Shown here in pieces: positions 26,645 through 39,101 of a stretch of DNA of 64,000 bases. Under the pieces are notes generated by a model that worked only from the letters and a program-made list of their open reading frames with translations, ran no database searches and was not told the DNA's origin. Within the stretch, counting starts at the first letter, position 1. Each line of letters opens with the position of its first letter. The stretch comes from Verpa conica (lineage: Eukaryota; Ascomycota; Pezizomycetes; Pezizales; Morchellaceae). The stretch covers positions 992,001-1,056,000 of the forward strand of contig JAUFSD010000006.1 of NCBI GenBank assembly GCA_033030425.1. The letters are read 5' to 3'. A program made the position numbers and the translations under genes.

Positions 26645-29600
26645 ATTTTAAGCGGTTTCTCAGACGGGTAATTGATCTTTTTGCTTATTCATTGATTCAC
26701 CATGTATATTTCTTTCTGGCTGCCGTGGAAAGTACTTTTATCGATTAAGAGCTAACTGCGCTGCGGTTTTGAACTGGGCGGCTGCCAGAAGAGATAAATT
26801 ACTTTTTTGGGATAAAAAGACACTGGGAATGTTTTTTTGAAGTACTAAGTTACTCTGGGAAGCTATTTGGTCTAATTTAAGTACTAAAATGGATCGTATA
26901 AGTTGAGTCGCAAATCTGAATCATGGTTGTATGTAGACCACTTACTATTGAGGGTGTACTGGAACCGGATTGGTACTTTATAACTAAAGAAGTACTAAAC
27001 CCTAAAAAAATTCAAAAACCTGACCAATAGCTGAAAGAGCATAATTATTATAAGAAAAAGAGCCCTAAATCAGCTCGGAGACACTAACACGTAAAACAAG
27101 GGACTAGACTATTGGGGTCGATGACCAATACCGGCTTAAAATTTAGAAGTATCTAAGAAGTCATTGACCATGCTTGGAGATAGAAGGTATTTACATGTAT
27201 ATTAGCCGTATAATGAGCCTCGAGTCGATAGCTTCCTCCTAATGTAGGAAGCATTTTGGATATGGTAAGTCTCTCTAATGGAGTTACCTCGTTACAACTG
27301 TGTCTTTAGTTGTGGCTTACTTGTTGTAATTTGAATTCGCTACTTAAACCGGCTGACTCCTATGTCAAGCTTAAGAATGTTCAGTATACAGTCGACCCTA
27401 AGCACTTATATAACTACATAATATTATTAATACACTGAATATCATACAAGAAATTACACATGGCACCATAAGGCTCAATAATTTTTCTGATACTTGGCGC
27501 TGTAGTTTTACCAGCATCGTGTATATGCGAGTGATTTTTCATGTACGAAAAAGCTAACAAAGTCTCGAGTCACAAAGTATCACCCCCCTCCGCTAAAGTC
27601 ATTTGACCAATTCACCTAATATTGCACAATAGGTCATCTCTGCATATCTGGAGAGTCAGCCCCAGGTTTCCCCGCAATTCTAGACTGCGGAGTTTGTGAC
27701 TTATTCTGGAAAGAGTAATTGAAACATAAGATCAGCGGGTGAAGTTTTGAAGGCAACACAACACATTCCTCAGGGTATCACGAGGATATATATACCCATG
27801 TAAATGCTGAAACAATTCGATCATTCTATCTTATCTTAGTGACGAATGGCACTGGAAGCTAAGCTATGACCTGCATACATAATCAAACTATATTGTACAC
27901 GTAATGCAAGTGTAAGCTGTATAAAAGAGGTCAGGAAAAAAAAGAAAAAAAAAGAAAAAAGGTTTACAATCACGAAATTTGATTTAAGTTGTACTCATCT
28001 TTAGAGAGTAAACCCTCGCGCTAGGACAACGCATAATGTAATCTTGCTTTTCCAGAAGCCTGGTAACATTCCAAGGCCTTTAGTTACAAAATTTTGAATA
28101 GAATCCAAACAATGAAAACGTGGACCAGTAGAGGTACTCTCTCGCACGCCTCACAAATGTTTGTTGGCAGACTAGGATATAGGACTAAGAGGAAAGAGAA
28201 AAGGAGCACCGTGAGAATCTGTAGATCTGCTCGTAGATTGGGTCTTCATAACAGGTATCAATTGATTATATGCAGAAAGACAGTGGTACACATATCTGCC
28301 CAAGGTCAAAAAAAGGCGGTAACCACGATTATAGTGATGGTTGTGAAAAGCTTGTTGCAGAGGGGAAAAAGGAACCAGTGCCTCGTCCGCGATTATGCTA
28401 GGATCACGATATCAACGGCCTTTTCGGCGACTACAACCAACTAGCCGGGCTCCGATGTAATTGTAATCACCGGCAAATACCATGGATCACCATGGTCAAA
28501 GAGCTCTCTTATCATTCGCTGCGTAAATATCTAAACGTTCTTAATAGGCGAGAGGGGCCGGGGGAGGGGGAAGTTTAAAAAGGACGACCCTCAATCAGTA
28601 ACGTGACCAGTCCTTTTTCGTACAACCGTGACCCTGCAGCGGGGGGAATAGCCCCGTCTGGTGGCTGCAATCCCGCCTCATCTTTTTTAACAATAAAGGG
28701 ACCCAGAAAACAGCAAAGTTCGAGAATTAGCCTGAATTGGCATCATTGGCTTGATAGGAAATCGTGTACAGCATCACTGCAGCTTATCGAGACGTGGCCA
28801 TGTCTCCACGATTTCTGACGAATGTGAGACACGTCCCGGAGGTTTGGTGGTGCCATAAGGTGGAAATCAGGAACAAGGAAGATGCTGGATAAGTTCTCCA
28901 TCGTTGTGATATGTTCTTTGGCATCGCTATCCATGGTACAGCTAGAGAGATGAAGGAAGACATATCTTCGCCGGCGTCTCTTCGCTTTCAGGCTCCAAAA
29001 CCCCACCCACTGCAGCATCAGACCCGGGCTAAATCGAAATTTATGTGTGCACCTATCGATTGTAAGATAACATCTCAACTTTTCAAGTCCTAGATGTGAG
29101 CTCTCACCTTTCTTATTTTTATTTTTTTCATCGGAACCCTTAGTTTCAGATATCAAATAAGCTGCCATGCAATATCTCAAAGCATATGGGAGTCAAAAGA
29201 CAACTTCGACAAACACATACTATTTGAGAGAACTCGTTCCGGCGTAAGCAGGGATAGCACGCAGAAACATGCATTGGAACATGTTGGAGCCACGGAAACT
29301 GAATACACCTATACCAGAACGATAGATACTAGCGCTCAAACAGTGTAGGCTTGCTCCTCTTGTGTTGAGACGCACGTTAACCCTTGTTGCACCGGAGCCA
29401 GTCCTCTCAGGTAATACAGTACCAATCATCATATAAAATTGCGAAACATATGTGCCTGCGCTCCTCTAGACTAGAGATAGCTATTGTCAGACTCTAGCCA
29501 AAAAGCAAACATAAGATAGTCCAAGAAGCAAGGGTAAGGTTTAGTGACAGATAGGACACTAGGAATTCCCCAGAAAACAGAAGGTGGAAGTGCTCTTTTG

Positions 29601-32544
29601 CTTCAAGGCTCCTCGGAGGTATATGTACCGGCGGCGTTGAAATACTGTACGTATGTGCGGACGTACGTACTGATGCATGCATGTCGTACATTCAGAGACA
29701 AAGAACGGAGACAAGGAAAAAGAGTCTTGGGATATTTGAGAACGCGTATGTATAGGCTTGGATGGGATTTTCGATATTTAGGCAAACGCTATGTACTTTA
29801 TGTAAAACTGCCGTTTAAAATAAACCTGCAGATGCTATCGGGACTTGCCGTGATACGCGCATCATAGGTTTCAGCCTCACCCGTCTATAAAACATAACGT
29901 GACATGATCACAAGCTGTGAAGAGGTACTTTGTGCTCAAAGGTTCTTCTTATAGCTAGTACCCTCCAAGGGCTTAATCCGTAGCTTTCACGTCCCGAAAT
30001 AACTGCCGTGAGCCTTGAGGCTTCTGTAGATATGTGCAAGGATACGGGGCGTTAAAGGAGCGGCTTCGAAAATAATAGAGTTGTACAAAATGGCAACGGG
30101 TTACTACAGATGGCTGCCGGTAGTCGTGTTTTTTTTTTGAGTGACTCGAAAGGGGTGCCGCTTTTTTGCTGCCGTGCTTGACATTACTTGGAGTCTTGGA
30201 CGTACGACTTTCTTCAATAGCACTACTACTATTGTCTGCCAGCCACCAGCCGTAATGAGAGGCACAACGGCAGAATAACACTGTTTAAAGAACTATTCCC
30301 GGTGATCTTATGGCATTAAAAGCGCCCCTACTTGGCAGTAACTGAAAGGTCATATTACCAAAGTAGGTAGTCTCGGGGCTTTCGATTTTCGCTTTACTGT
30401 TCCTGTTGATTACCCAAACGAGTAGTTGCTCGCAGATGTGAGTAGTAAACAAGGTCATGGACCCTGGATTTAAACTCTTGCCCTTGCATATCAGACATTG
30501 GCGGCTCTGCTGCCCCTTCCTTCACTCGATTGTTTTTATATTTCAAGAGATGGCATCCACCGGGATTTAGAAATCGGGGTCTTTGTGGCAAATGCCCTTT
30601 CATTTCGGATGTTTTTATGTAGTTGTAGCGAGGGGACGGCGACAATTCCCGCGAGGGTGATTTAAAGATGCGGTGTGTAGAGTAATATCTCGATGTTAAT
30701 TGAATCGGGGTAACCAGCGGTGAACGCCAGATATCGCGTTTTTAGACCCACCGCCACGACTATGGGAATTAGGTTATAGTGTTTCCGACGTGTACTATAC
30801 GATATTCCCCTGCCCTTGGGTTAACCAAGTTTGTAGACTGGGCGTGTACATCATATGGATGAGGTAAAGCCCTTGACCCATCCGAGAAAGGTGGCCAGTT
30901 TTTTGGGAGGCTTTTTTACTTTCTTCTATAGTATCAAGAACCTTGCTGTAGAATCCAAACTTCCGACCCGGATCCGCAAGCATTACTTCTCGGGTAAGTT
31001 TTTCTCGAAGCCATTGGAGGGTAGAGCACATACATGTACCTGTTCTACCGTTCTTGGCTTTTTTTGAGGGGGAGGAAGGGGTCAATTCAATCCTGTGCCT
31101 GCAGAGCGGCGTTATCTTACCCTAAGCCCCATAAGAAAGCCGTTATTTTTTTCGCCGTTTCGCCGGGCCAATCAACCCGAAACGGGAGCAGAGCAAGGGC
31201 CAAGTTCGTAGCTCAGCACTGACATCTGAACGATCGACCATTCTGGATTCCAGAAACACCACCGAAAACGAAGCATCGCGTTTGGGCGAGTGAAGCATTC
31301 ATTAGAGGAAGCGAGGAACTAGTTTCTAGGACTACACACATACACGACACTCGGATCAACACCTGGGGGGGGTGGAGGAAAGAAGAAGGAAGAAGCATCA
31401 AGAGAAAGCGGAGGCGCTCCAGGTACGGGAAACAAAAGAGATCGAGAGCAACCGAGAAACAAAAACGCTACTGCTGGCGTGTTGCTGCTGCTAGCGGGCC
31501 CCCGCTCAGGCCGTTCTTTGCTCAGTTGCAACTCGACAGATCTCACTCAAATTCACCTCATCTACAGGCGGAGGAGGGTCACGGCCTTCGAGAGGGAGAT
31601 TAACAATCAGCCCTTTATCAAGTGGCAGGTTAGTTATCTCATCCACACACCCCAATCTCATCTTACTACCGAGAGTAGCCGTGAAGGAAGTAGGTCAAGA
31701 ATCATCTGTGAAAAATCCCGTTCTAGCAAGGGGTTGGTAGTGGAGGGATCATATAGGAAAATCGCTGGCTTTTGTTCAGTACAGTCAGTTCCAGGCCGGA
31801 TCAGGTCAGACAGGAATAAAATACAGAGCAGCGAGAGAAAAAAAAATACAGAAAGAGAAAGCAAACACCAAAACTCCCCCCCGGACGGTTTGATCTGACG
31901 ACTCTTACAAGGGCAACAAACAGATTCCTCACTGCTGGTTGAATTAGAAACCCACACAACGTTTCCCATACCAAGATCCAAAGGGCGGAAGATTTCCGGA
32001 GTCCCAGACAACTGCTGTCATCACAGGCCGCCCTGTGCGAGCACAGACCTGCAGCCTGCCCACCACCAACGGGTTAACCAATTTCTGGCGAACCGGGACC
32101 GACGAGGCCTGCTGCTCCGATCGTGTAATTGGTCCTGTTAACTCACTCAGTCGGGTTCCCACAGCAGTATCTGGCGGCGGCGGCGAGAACGTCCTTACTA
32201 CGTTCCGTATAGACTGACCCCGTACCCAGTTGGGCGAGATTCTGGAAAGCTACCAGGGAGGGAAGAAGGGGGGAATGGCTGATTCATATGCGGCTCTCCT
32301 GGGGATGGGATCTCCTGCTGCTGCAGCGCTGGCAGCGGAGTCTGGAAGGTGTGTGGAAGATTTATTTCTCTATTTATTTGTTGTCTTGATTCGATCGTTC
32401 ATTCGTGCCTTGCTGTGAGGGGCTCTGCTTGCTTCTGCTGCATGGGGAGGAGCAAAGTGAGAGGAGAGGTGCGGAGGTCATCAAAGAAACATCACTACAA
32501 CCACCATACAAACACTGCTGCTGCTGTGATTCTGAATCGTGAAG

Positions 32545-35405
32545 ATGGCTCGGGATGCGGACGTTTTCCGTCCCACGCTGGCGACTATTCCGTCAACCTC
32601 CTGCCCGTACTCGTTCGACGAGGACAGGTTCAGCAGCAGTACCATGAGCCCCATTTCCCCAGTCGACACACCTCCTTCAACACCTACTAGCATTGTCAAT
32701 TCTTCCAACTTCTCCTCCTCGCATAATGGCAGCAAGACTATGAAGAAGCGATTCTCAGATTCGATTACTGACATGTTTGCTCTTTCGCTGCACAGACGTC
32801 GACCTTCACTACAGCAGGGTCCTACATCCACATCCAGAACCGGCAGCAATGTAGCAAGCTCAAAGTCCAGAAACCGTTCCTCCTCTGCTACTGCAGCTGG
32901 AACGAGTTACCTACGCAATACTACTCCGACACTCAACCCATCACCTTCGATGGCTACGATAGCGTCGACTAGCTCTATAGGCAGCAGCTACAGAGGGGGG
33001 TTGTCGAGGCGGGATTCATATACAGACGTGGCTCGGATCTTCCCGCAGCCACCAACAGGAGTGGGTGTGATGAGGGAAAATCTTATTGGAGACTCACCTA
33101 CATCTCCATTAGAACCTATCAAAACAATGGCCAGCAGAAAGATAATGTCAACAGAAGAATTGAGAGAGGAGGAGGAGGAAGACCACCTTGGAGGACTAGA
33201 TATGAGGGAATGGGGGGCTGGCTTTGAAGATGGAAATCGTGCTGCTCAGAAGGCAGCAGCAGATGTTGGGATGAGGAGGGTGACGACGGGTATTACGCGG
33301 AAAATATCAGACTCAAAAAGGATTCGACCACCATCACCGAGTGATGCTGAGGAGGATGTTGGGGGAAGCAACTCGCTAGCTGAGGAGTTGGAGTATAGGG
33401 TGGCAAAGGCAAGAGACCAGTCCGCTGGATCTGTAGCATTTAGTGGGAAACGAGAGTCGACAATGTCTGCTTCTGCTTCAACAATACAAGGATACACTTC
33501 ATCGTCAGATGAGGCATCGACTTCATCTTCAATGAGATCTATGGGGTCTAGGTCTCGTAGTTCAACATCTGGAGCATCATCAAAGGCTGGTCTGCCACAA
33601 AACATGTCATTTACACATTCGAAGAAACGTGGCTCGAAATCACATAATGCACCCCCACCGTTAGATTTAAATACCCATCTAGACGATCGGTCATCGGGCG
33701 CGAGTACATCTGCAGTGCTCATGCTTGATAGGCGGCCTTCTTCAAGACCATCAACTGCTCCACCTGCTCGGTCCGCCACTGCCTCTCCGTCAAAGTCTGT
33801 TAACACGTCGATCAGACATAAGCAAAGTGGTGGGCTTGAAGTACCTGGTATGATTACGAGCCCTGGCTCTCCAGGATCACGCCTATCCTCATTGGCTAGT
33901 ACTGCCGCAACACAGGGGCCTAAATCTCGATCTATATCTGCAACGGCGTTGAACTCAATATCACGCTCTGATAGTAGTTCCTCAACAGCCACAACACCCC
34001 ATACAGCTAGGCTGAATCCTTCTACATCTACAACTCCTGCAGGCCGAACGCAGAAGTATCTCACACAGCGAGACCGGCAGAATTCATCAAAAGTTTCATT
34101 AGTTGCGTATGCAGCCAACTTGACCAAGAGCAAGCCCAAAGAGCCGCCAATTCTCGAACCACCATTGCCGGATCCAAAAAATGCACCCCTGGTGGCAACA
34201 GCCCCTGCAAGTGGGATGTATTGGTACAAGGCAGCGACCCACGGACAAGAGAACGTACCAGTCAGAGCACATACTTGCACACTTGTCAACAACAATATAT
34301 ATGTTTTTGGAGGATGCGATGTGAGAACTTGTTTCAACGATTTACATGTTTTCGATGCAGGTAAGAGTTTTCTTGTGGTAAATTTAAGGTTAGTGTTATA
34401 GTAACGTGATACCTTGAGTAGATTCGATGTCGTGGTCTAAACCCAGTGTTTCAGGGGATATCCCACCACCTCTCAGAGCAATGACCTGCACTGCTGTTGG
34501 TAGGAAGCTTGTAATATTTGGTGGTGGTGATGGGCCAACCTACTATAACGATATTTATGTTTTTGATACCCTCACTAATCGCTACACACGACCAAAACTC
34601 CGCGATGGTGCATCAGAGCCATCAATGAGAAGAGCTCATACTGCTTGCTTGTATAGAAATGGAATATATATATTTGGTGGTGGGGACGGTGTTAGGGCAT
34701 TAAATGATGTATGGCGACTGGATGTGTCGGACCTCAGTAAACCGTCATGGAGACTGATTTCTTCACCTGCACCACGACGAGTTGGGTCGTCATCGACCTC
34801 CCTGGTAGATCACCCAGATCAAATGCCAAGACCAACAGCTCGGGGCTACCATACGGCGAATATGGTTGGGTCAAAGCTCATTGTTTATGGTGGAAGCGAT
34901 GGGGATGAATGCTTTAGCGACGTTTGGGTATTCGATGTGGATACATGTATATGGAGAAATGTCGGGATTCCATTGAGCTTCCCAAGATTAAGCCATACAG
35001 CTACAATCGTTGGGAGTTATTTGTTTGTTGTTGGTGGGCATGATGGAGTTGAGTACTCAAGTGAGGTTCTGCTGTTGAATCTTGGTGAGTTTTTCCCCCT
35101 GCCTTCAATGGGTAATTCGGCTTGTTGAGCTAATTTTGGTGGGGTGAAAGTGACGATGCAGTGGGATAAGAGGAAGGTCTACGGAATGCCACCGACTGGC
35201 AGGGGCTATCATGGGACAGTCCTAAATGATTCAAGGTTATTTGTGATTGGGGGCTTTGATGGGTTTGTGCTGCATCTTTATCCCAAGTGGATATGATATT
35301 AACCAAGTTTGTAATAGTCATGATGTGTTCAACGACACATATATTCTCGAACTGGGTGTCAGTAGTTATTATTCGCAAATCTCCCACTTTACCATTGAGG
35401 TATGA
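32545..35405 (+). CDS. Kelch-repeat beta-propeller protein with long Ser-rich N-terminus
   Basis: Four exons: 32545-34360, 34422-35084, 35151-35262 and 35318-35405, total 892 residues. The ATG at 32545 (MARDADVFRPTL) is the first in frame. Residues 1-550 are disordered, rich in Ser/Thr/Pro and basic patches (for example LHRRRPSLQQGP), with many possible phosphosites. From about 559 a Kelch domain begins with MYWYKAATHGQ; repeats show the GG doublets and spaced W/Y (IYVFGGCD, LVIFGGGDG, IYIFGGGDG, LIVYGGSDGD, LFVVGGHDG, LFVIGGFDG), making about six blades. The protein ends shortly after the last blade (SHFTIEV). Intron 3 has a GTTTGT donor. Family role: scaffold or adaptor in the cytosol; fungal relatives act in polarity and Ras signalling (Ral2/Tea1-like), but which one this is cannot be decided here. 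Confidence 0.9.
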
Positions 35406-36747
35406 CAGGGCTGGATCTACATAAACGGCGCTCGAGCGTCAGGTGAATGGAATGTGTTTCTGGGAGGTATAGTATTTGGGTTGGTTTCTATGTGTTTTTA
35501 AATTCGATTCTTGATGTTCCGTCACGAGCCGCCTGGAGCTTTCTTGGGACTGGACTGTGGAGCGAGCGTCCTCTTATTCATTCAGTGCTTTTATTTTTAT
35601 TTTTTATTGTATTTCATTATGTGACAGTCGGATTGAGGAGTTGCTTTCTGGGATGGCGAAACTTGAATGGTTGACCGGGGGCAAAAAGAGGGGGAAATAC
35701 CTAAAAAGACGAGTGATGGAATGGAAACTGGATGAAAGGACAATGATATCTTCGGCGAGGCGTGGCTTGGGCTTGGCTTGTTTGTTTATTCTTCTGTGGT
35801 GTTCATTTTTGTGATGGGGGCGTAAAGTTTTCTTGTTATATTTCTTTACATGTACGTGCGTATGAACGTTGTCTGTATCATGAGCCTTCCCTTATGTAAT
35901 GAGTGATGGGTACGTTCTTGTTTAGATTACTTTATTCTCTTTGGACCGAGTTCAATACCTACTGTCTACCTTTTGTTTCGCTTTCCCTTTTGATAGTTAT
36001 GGGAGTTTTCACTTATAGAGGGGGGGGATGTTTTCGGTCTTTTGCTTTGTGCGCCGATAAGTAATCTGGAAATGATATCGGTAGCAAGATTCCGGATAAG
36101 CGACAGGCATAGTGAAGCGGATAAACTAACCTTCTAGAATAGATTGGAGGGAGGAGGAATGGGAAGGTTCCCACTGACCGCATCGGGGAAACCCGGCAAA
36201 GGCTTCTGGAAGAAAAAGCCCAGAGGGGATATTTCCCGCAGAGCCTCATTCTGTCATGATCTGCATTCTTGGTAATCGAGAATATTACTATTGGGCATCT
36301 CTTTCTTCATTGCTTCTCCGAGGAGGGGAGTGCTTGTAAGCAAGGGAGGGCGAATCGTATGTTGAGGCTACCCGGACGCTCCCGAGCGCCCGTACGTCAT
36401 GCCACTTTTAGTCAACGAAGTCGGCGTCCCGACGTTGCCCCGCGGGGGGAAGTGGCGGCGGGTGTTTTTATTTAAAAAAGGTGCTTTCTCGGGGTGTGGG
36501 CGAAAGATCTACTTGATATTCTGTTACACATACAGCATCGGGTTTTCTTTTTTTTATATATTACTTTCTTGTTTTCTTATTGAAAGTCTATCTAGCATCA
36601 TTGCGACGAAATCTTTAGCTTCGTGACAGAAGTCAACAACCACAACCCTTCATCTCTCTCTCTATTCATCACTTTTCGGTATTGAGGGGACATATACATA
36701 GAAACATCCCATAGAAACATAGACTATACAGCAGTAATCTCGAAATC
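35406..36747. other. Intergenic region between Kelch gene and RCF2
   Basis: The first about 600 bases are T-rich and hold short frames typical of 3' flanking sequence. The last 150 bases before 36748 are C/T/A rich with CATCTCTCTCTC at about 36650, a likely transcription-start region of RCF2. Nothing else is recognised. Confidence 0.45.
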
Positions 36748-37573
36748 ATGAAGGTCCTGACCAAAGAAGAAGAAGCAGGTATGATAACAATACTTATCCC
36801 CTCATCTAGGTATTAAGATAGGACACTAACATACCCCCATTAGCCCACTACAATGCTGTTCTCCGCGGCGGAATCACCGGTGGTCTCATCGGTAGTGGTC
36901 TCGGTCTCGGCACAGCCTTCATCCTATCTAAACGCTGGCCTTTTTTCTCGCAGCTCACCCTCCCATTCAAAGCCTTCTTCGTCACCTCCAGCGGGACATT
37001 TGCGGCCATCATCCAAGCTGACCGATCCTCGCGAGGGTTCGAGTCAGACCGTCATTCGGAGCTGAACCAATATAAAGATGCGACCGCCAAAGCCCTCGAT
37101 GAAGCACGCGCGAACCGTACAGCTTACGAAAAGGCAATGGCATGGGGGAGAGACCATAGGTATCCTATTGTCACAACGTCATGGGTCTTGTCGATGGCGT
37201 TGAGTCTGGGTATGGTTAGTAGGAATAAGTACCTTACTACACCGCAGAAGCTCGTGCAGGCGAGGATGTACGCTCAGGGGCTTACGCTGTTGGTGTTGGT
37301 TGCGAGCGCGGGTTTTGAGGTGGCTGATGCGAAGAGTGGGAAGGGGAATTATGAGACGGTGAAGGTTTTGGATCCAAATGATCCGTTACATAAGCATTTG
37401 ATTGAGAAGAGAGTGCATCATGAGAGTTATGCTGGAGAGGATTTGTGGAAGGGTGAGTTCCTCCCCATCAACTTATTGTGTTGGACTAAGCTAACTCGAA
37501 TATAGATATGGTTGAGGGCGAGGAGAGGAGATTGCGGGCGAGGAAAGAGGCTGCTGCAGCTGGGAGGTCTTAA
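36748..37573 (+). CDS. RCF2: Respiratory supercomplex factor 2 (HIG1-domain mitochondrial protein)
   Basis: Three exons: 36748-36778, 36844-37452 and 37506-37573, total 235 residues. The start MKVLTKEEEAAHYNAVLRGG and the following Gly-rich membrane segment are typical of fungal Rcf2. Membrane-like segments lie near residues 18-38, 53-68, 118-135 and 157-172. The HIG1 part is at about 100-175, with KLVQARMYAQGLTLLVLV matching the Q-x3-R-type HIG1 motif loosely. The end is a charged helix (EGEERRLRARKEAAAAG). Family role: inner mitochondrial membrane protein that associates with cytochrome c oxidase and respiratory supercomplexes and modulates the oxidase. Length agrees with yeast Rcf2 (about 224). 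It converges with ISY1, whose stop is about 380 bases away. Confidence 0.93.
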
Positions 37574-37954
37574 TTATAGAAAAGTTTAATTGTTGTGGGA
37601 ATTTTATTACTGTGAATAGCTTCGGGTTTGATTTGATAGATAGTTTAGGGTTGGTGCGTTCTTTTCGTTTTTCTCTTTCTTAAAACTATTATCGTCTCCT
37701 CTCTGTACTGCACATACACTATGGGTGTTTCTATAAAATTAAGTGTCTGTTATCTTCTGGTTTGGACAAAATAGACGTTTTATGCATATATAAGCATCAT
37801 AGTTCGTAATGAAAACACAAAAAAGAGATATCTACTATACACAGTAGGAATCATTCATTACCAATGACTCCAGTTATAAAAAAAGAGAAAAAACTAAAAA
37901 CATAACCTCCTTTTCGTTTGTACCTCCACGAGCTTCACCATCCTAAGATCCAAC

Positions 37955-38824
37955 TCACCCCAATCGCGCCAACAATCTACTCTTCCTCCTCTCCACCAAA
38001 AACTCCGTAACATCCTCCAGCGTCGGAACCCTCCACCCATCCGGTATACTCTCCCACCCAGCCCCGGGATCCCCTTCCCCCCTCCTGGTCTTCTCCAGCG
38101 CCTCCACTTCCTTCCTCTTCTCGTACTCCAGCAACACCCCATCCTCCTCGTCCCTATTGTAGCCGTAGTAGTCCGCATCCACATTCTTCCTCATCTCCGC
38201 GCGTTGCTTTCGTTCCTCGTCCTTCTTGGCATCCTTCGGCTTTGGTGCCAGATCTTCAAACAGCTCTTTTACACCCGGTAGTTCACGCGCCCGACCAAAG
38301 TACTTGTATCCCCTTGATCCCGGAACAGCCCTCCCGTCCTCATCGTAAGTCTTGGGTCCAAAACGCATATAGTTTGGTCCTCCGAGATTACGCAGTTGAA
38401 CCTCCCACATGTGTTTTTCGCGCATCAATTTGTTGATCTCGTCGTTCAAATCACGGATCTGATAATCTGATAGACTGGCTGTTTTTTCCACCCCCCCCCC
38501 CATCCTCATGTTAGTTGGTTATTCGTGTTTTGGTGGGAGCGAAAGTAAAAAAAAAAAAACGTACGATCTTGGATTTTGGTGACTTTTCGTGAAATGTCTT
38601 TCACGACTTGACCGCGCCATTTCTCGCAGGAGGGGATCGAGTTCACTTCTGTGATGACTTTGGGACGACGGGTTCGACCGGCGTCGATGATTCCTAGGTC
38701 TGCGGCTTGCTGTTCGCGGAAGCGGAACAGCATTGATTGCGCTTTCTCACTGTTGCGGGCCTGAGGTTGGGCATGTTAGTTTACTCTATAGGGGGGGATT
38801 GTTTGTGAAGGGGGATTGTACCAT
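37955..38824 (-). CDS. ISY1: Pre-mRNA splicing factor Isy1
   Basis: Three minus-strand exons: 38822-38824, 38565-38760 and 37955-38478, total 240 residues. Exon 1 codes only the start ATG, followed directly by a GTAC donor; exon 2 begins ARNSEKAQSMLFRFREQQAA, the hallmark Isy1 N-terminus, so the Met must come from upstream. Intron 1 is 61 bp with an ACTAAC branch site. Exon 3 starts with SLSDYQIRDLNDEINKLMRE; the frame continuing 5' of it is intronic (a poly-C run). Further conserved parts are WEVQLRNLGGPNY and a basic, Glu-rich C-terminal half, ending VPTLEDVTEFLVERRKSRL. Family role: NineTeen-complex-associated spliceosome component active around the first catalytic step, in the nucleus. 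The SDR gene follows head-to-tail about 280 bases upstream. Confidence 0.93.
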
Positions 38825-39101
38825 TTTTTATGTTTATGTTTTTTGGTTTTTTTTGTGGCGAGGATGGGGTGGAGGTGAGGTGGACGGAGGTGGACGGGGG
38901 TGGAGGGCTGATTGATGATTGATGGGTGTTGTTGAGGCTCTTGGAACAAGGTGTGGCACTGGGAGAGTAGTAGGGGTAACACCCCCTGCTTTGTGGGGAT
39001 ATATATGTATTTCAGTCTTACAAATGAGATATTACAAGAGTAGAGATACAGTCCGTGCTCCTAATTAACATTACAGCTTCAATCTACAATCTCCCACGGA
39101 T

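Larger units (their letters stand above)
22321..32544. other. Long gene-poor region with decayed sequence, then leader of the Kelch gene
   Basis: About 10 kb with no gene I can support. Simple repeats occur (a TTTTA run near 22590, AAAAAG runs near 27940). Between 24.4 and 27.4 kb sequence is AT-rich with short protein-like stretches interrupted by stops, consistent with old mobile-element remains. From about 31.2 to 32.54 kb composition changes to a mixed, GC-richer sequence; this is probably the promoter and long 5' leader of the Kelch gene. Confidence 0.4.

Noticed and set aside
28743..29180. 145-codon minus-strand frame
   Set aside because: Composition is unlike a protein (basic run inside random sequence), a plus-strand frame overlaps, and nothing is conserved.
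33246..34337. 363-codon minus-strand frame
   Set aside because: It lies fully antisense to the first exon of the Kelch gene, whose repetitive Ser codons keep the opposite strand open. No motif is present.
38479..38509. ATG-started N-terminus of ISY1 exon 3 (MRMGGGVEKTA)
   Set aside because: It lies in the poly-C part of an intron; splicing at 38564/38479 gives the conserved Isy1 sequence instead.
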